Below, one piece after another: positions 38,642 to 42,572 of a stretch of DNA of 42,572 nucleotides (position 1 is the first letter of the stretch; every line of letters starts with the position of its first letter). Position numbers and translations under genes: made by a program. This DNA comes from Spirogloea muscicola. Lineage: Eukaryota; Streptophyta; Zygnematophyceae; Spirogloeales; Spirogloeaceae. A model generated the notes under the pieces. That model ran no database searches and was not told the DNA's origin. It saw nothing but the letters and a program-made list of their open reading frames with translations. The DNA is taken from assembly GCA_009602725.1 (NCBI GenBank), contig WELB01000150.1:323831-366402 (forward strand). The letters are read 5' to 3'.

Positions 38642-40889
38642 CTGCTGCCTCCAGCATCCCTGCGTTACCTTGTGCACCGCCCTGAAGTATAGATGTTAAC
38701 AGCACAGACATATATCAAATCATCCATTTGTCGGTGTGACTTACAGAAGAAGGTTGGCTAATATATACTGACTTGGTCGTTAAGTGACGCGAGCAATAAC
38801 ATGTGATGCGAGTACAATCAGATCATGCACGCATCACCGCGTCGCTTCCTTACACCCCTCAATTACTTGCTATTCATCCCCCTTGATCTCCTTCGCTCTG
38901 CGTCGCTCTTGGGCTGAAGCACTCTGCAGGGAGCTTGGGCCCACATAGATCTGGACAATGCACCATCTTTTTCTCAAACAGGCAAGGCTGTTGTGGTTCA
39001 TGTCGGGAGATACACGTGCCTGCGCAATCTGGGGGGGATACAGCTTGGCTAACCGAACTAGTACAGATAGCGTGGAAGGCATTGCTCAAGTGCTTTTGAA
39101 AGTTCAGTAGTTCCAATCCTGGACTGAGGTAGAGGCTTTGAGAGCAAGGGCAGAAAGTTAAGTGCTAGCACGGCAGGGGCCATATCAATATTTGTGACAG
39201 GCTGCGGTGCTTGTCAGATGTGGTAACGCCTGCGACCACCCCCCTTGTTCGATGCGCACATTTGGCAGAGGTGTCGAGGCAAATTGACCTGTAACTCCAC
39301 ACATGCCCAGTCTCTGCATTGACGACAGTGCCTGCTGTAGGAGCAGGGTCAGCAAGAAAATCAGCAAGCGAGCCCAATTTCAGCAGAACTGCCAGGCTTG
39401 CCGCAGCCAACGCAAAACGGAATGGAACGATTGCAGATGGCGCTGCAGGTTCAAAAGTGGGCCGTAGTGAAGCTCTGGCCGGTCATCCTTGCTACCTCTC
39501 TACAATCTGGTGCAAGACGGGCTAAACGAGTGTAGTAACACACTTAGATAATATACAAAGCAGTAGCTTTGACTAAAACTTAGATTACTTGCAGAGAGCT
39601 CAAGATAGGTAGATGGCAAACGCCAGGCTTCTGTTCATACCATCAAGACACTTCGACATGAAAAAAATCTCCAGCTGCAAGCAATGTAGGTGTATTTGGT
39701 GGGAGGGTATGTGGAAGCTAGTCGTTCTCTGCTTTCAGCTTGGAAGGGTGAACTCTTGAACGGCCGCCTTCATGCAAAATGCATAGTTGACCTTGAATGC
39801 AAAATGAGGTAATGCAGAATGCATGCATCACTCCGATGGCAGGCGGATTTGGCAGGGCGAGTTAAGGATTCAAGAAAGAAGGAAGCCCTGGAAGTTGATT
39901 AAATTAGGCCTCCTCACGAATCAAGAAGTTTGTCCGATGGAGCACCTCCAATATTCTGCCGCTATCTCTAGCGGCCAAGGGCGCTGTCAACATCTGCAGC
40001 GATCAGCAGGTTGCTGCAGCAGACTATCTCCTGGACTGCTATTACATGCACCAATGATCATGCCTGCCGGTCCGCCTGATGGCAGCGTAGACAAGCCTTG
40101 CTCACAATACAAGCCGGACGTGCCTGGGTGAGCAACACTTCGTAGGGGCGCTTGCCATTGGCGTGCTAGTGTGCAGGTGCTGGAGGAAGGCAGAGAGGGA
40201 GGGCGAGATAGATGCACGTGTATGCACACGTGTGAGTGCATGCATGAGTGCTTGCTTTTGTGTTAAGTGTGTGTGGGGGTGGGAGCAGGACTTGGAGCAC
40301 GAGCGAGAGCAAGGGAGGGGGTGGAGCGGAGAGAGTTGAGGAAGTGGTATCTGTGGCAACTTTTGTAGTACTGGCACAGGTTTGATCGTCACGTATCTCT
40401 CAACCTTTCGGCAGCTACCTGGAGTTGTGAAGCTGTGCCTAGCTCTGTCCTTCATGATGCAAAGCAGGCACTTGGCTGTGCAAGAAATATAGGAAGGACA
40501 CTTTTGAGTTTGAGTACCACTATTGAGTATAAGTACTACCATGAGTACTACTATGTAGTACTCAACACTACAAAGTAGTGAGTACAGCATATTAGGATTA
40601 TCTGAGCGCATGGGCCAGCAAACATAGAGAATGTAGCTGCAATACTTGCGCAGACTATGTTACCAGCCGGGGACGAAGATCTCGCTTCTCAACTCTTTAT
40701 GTAGCTCTACCTCCAATCTCTTCTCTAGTATGCCAAGCAGCATACGACAGATCTGAAGCTGACTTTTGCATTTGCCTGGCTCTATAGTGATCTACTATTG
40801 CAAGCAGTCGCAGAGTATCGGCATGCTGCGGCAAGCACGCTCTGAACATCACGCTCTTGCGAGCTGACTGGTCCTCTAATGGAGCACTT
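38642..40889. other. No gene firmly recognised
   Basis: Weak hints only. Plus strand 39971-40057 after a possible acceptor codes for a C-terminus-like NICSDQQVAAADYLLDC followed by YYMHQ-stop. Minus strand 39430-39300 has an open Ala/Leu-rich stretch (LAAASLAVLLKLGSLADFLA), and minus 38930-38876 codes for AQERRRAKEIKGDE-stop. None could be joined into a gene. A perfect palindrome GAGTACTAC-TAT-GTAGTACTC lies at 40543-40563 in an AGTAC-rich patch (40505-40590). Confidence 0.4.
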
Positions 40890-41698
40890 TTACGGGCAGC
40901 CACAGGAGAGCGGGCCAACGTTGACAATGACACCGTTGCGGTCGGAGGTGATGCAGGCAGATGCAACGCAGTAGCCAGTGCAGCCAGCACAGGCAAGTCC
41001 CTGGTTTCCGCAGTTCTGCGTGTACTGGAATCCGCAGGTGCCGGCCATGCCCCCCCTGGCACACGATGGTGGCACAGCAGCGGCGCTGCAGTTTTTGGGC
41101 CTGCAGGGAGGCGGCGGCCTTGGCGGGGGTGGCGGGGGTGACGGGGGTGGCGGTTTGGCGGGTGGTGGCGGCGGTGGCGGGGAGACCTTGGGCGGCGAAG
41201 GCGGTGGCGGCGGTGGCGGGGAGGGCTTTATCGGTGGTGGCGGCGGCAAGGGAGACTTAGGCGGGGCCGGGCTGCCGGGTGCTGCACAGGACAACTTCTT
41301 GGGGAGCTGAGCTTTGGAGCTGGCATGGGGGACGAACAGTCTAACAGATCCAGCTCAAGCCGTGGAGGCTGCCAGCCTTGAGCTGTGAGAGTCAGAGGAA
41401 GTGGAGTTCTTGGAGGACACAAGGTAAGGCGAAAGAATGAGGATGAAAGTATGGGCGTGGACAGAAGCGGGAGGCGATCAGAGGCAGGCAAGAGACATGA
41501 GGAGGTGCAGGGAGTGGTGAAGAGGACCAGGAAGTGGAGGGCTAGCAGGCGCGCTGAGAAAATTACAATCACCAGGGAGTAGGCAGCAGCACACTCACCG
41601 GTGGTAGTCGGGTGGGGGCTGGGCGGCGCTGGGGACTGAGCAGCCGCAGACAGGACCACTGCCAGAAGAGCGACCAGGAAGATGGCCGTGGTCGCCAT
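40890..41698 (-). CDS. Secreted polyproline/Cys-rich protein (extracellular-matrix type), 2 exons
   Basis: Exons 41698-41599 and 41311-40890 sum to 522 nt, 173 residues. Exon 1 gives a clear signal peptide (TTAIFLVALLAVVLSAAAQS) and the start of a proline-rich stretch. Exon 2 continues with long PPPPP/SPPPP runs (typical of hydroxyproline-rich wall proteins) and ends in a Cys-rich domain of about 70 residues with at least 11 Cys, including CGFQYTQNCGNQGLACAGC and GPLSCGCP. This signal/polyproline/Cys-domain order resembles algal pherophorin-like matrix proteins, but the Cys domain is not one I recognise. The acceptor at 41312-41313 is the one that keeps phase; an alternative a few bases later would not. 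Confidence 0.72.
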
Positions 41699-42383
<685 letters not shown>

Positions 42384-42439
42384 GGTGTAAGTCTTGATGC
42401 TAGTCCACCCTACTAAAAGGCAGATTGGTACTAGTAGTG

Positions 42440-42572
42440 TGGCCAGAAGAAGGTGCTCGCCCATTGAGAAGAGGGGCTGGCAAAGCCAACCCAAAAAGAA
42501 TGGACAATGTTCAAAGCCAAAGAAAGAGGTGCTGAAAAAGGACTACACTACAAAGTGCAAGATGGTGCAGAG
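42440..42572 (-). mobile_element. Minus-strand lineage A 3'UTR running off the window
   Basis: Reverse strand reads GTAGTGTAGTCC, GAACATTGTCCATTC, hairpin GGGTTGGCTTTGCCAGCCCC and CAATGGGCGAGCACCTTC: the lineage A 3' end. Any coding part lies beyond the right edge. Confidence 0.75.

Noticed and set aside
39971-40057. Possible C-terminal exon with a BRCT-like ending
   Set aside because: Only about 28 residues with no joinable upstream exon; too little to call a gene.
40961-41310. Gly-rich open frames on the plus strand opposite the proline-rich protein
   Set aside because: They are mirror images of the Pro-coding runs; only the minus strand has a signal peptide exon, matching splice phase and a Cys-patterned domain.

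Overview
This is a nuclear fragment of a GC-rich, intron-rich eukaryote, most likely a green alga. The evidence is split genes with short introns, plant-type proteins (a phytol/farnesol kinase, a CIA30-bearing short-chain dehydrogenase of the HCF173 type, a plant-type COX7a-like subunit), a secreted proline-rich wall-type protein, and plant-type TTTAGGG-like heptamers. The exact genus cannot be read from the sequence. No CRISPR array, prokaryotic operon, rRNA or tRNA was recognised.

Host genes. Six were rebuilt exon by exon. (1) 1-3277 (+): NAD(P)-binding protein with an inserted CIA30 domain, 5' end outside the window. (2) 11109-12827 (-): phytol/farnesol-type kinase. (3) about 19968-21864 (+): SpoU/TrmL-type RNA 2'-O-methyltransferase. 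(4) 22043-24657 (-): GPI transamidase catalytic subunit GPI8/PIG-K, tail-to-tail with gene 3. (5) 38037-38641 (+): COX7a-like small mitochondrial protein. (6) 40890-41698 (-): secreted polyproline plus Cys-rich protein. Exon phases add up to whole reading frames in genes 1, 4, 5 and 6.

Mobile DNA. Most of the rest (about 4.0-9.5, 12.9-19.8, 24.7-25.1, 26.3-37.9 kb and the extreme right edge) is a mosaic of broken non-LTR retrotransposons of the restriction-like-endonuclease (REL) type. Where preserved, the order is N-terminal zinc finger, reverse transcriptase (TGTRQGDPL and YADDT motifs), CCHC knuckle, REL nuclease (RxDLV...DVV...KERKY) and a conserved C-terminal tail ending LLTRGY-stop. I call the sublineages A, A-prime, B, C and D. 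The largest copies are B at 26430-29870 (-) and A-prime at 32690-35105 (+); all carry frameshifts or truncations.

The most striking feature is that very short 3'-end pieces (the last codons plus a 3'UTR with a GGGCTGG/CCAGCCC hairpin) greatly outnumber element bodies. They insert into one another, sometimes with target-site duplications, and crowd the 5' flanks of several host genes. An 81-bp sequence is also duplicated almost perfectly upstream of genes 3 and 5 in opposite orientation.

Stretches with no recognised gene: 3278-4060, 9540-11108, 25050-26230, 38642-40889 and 41700-42440.
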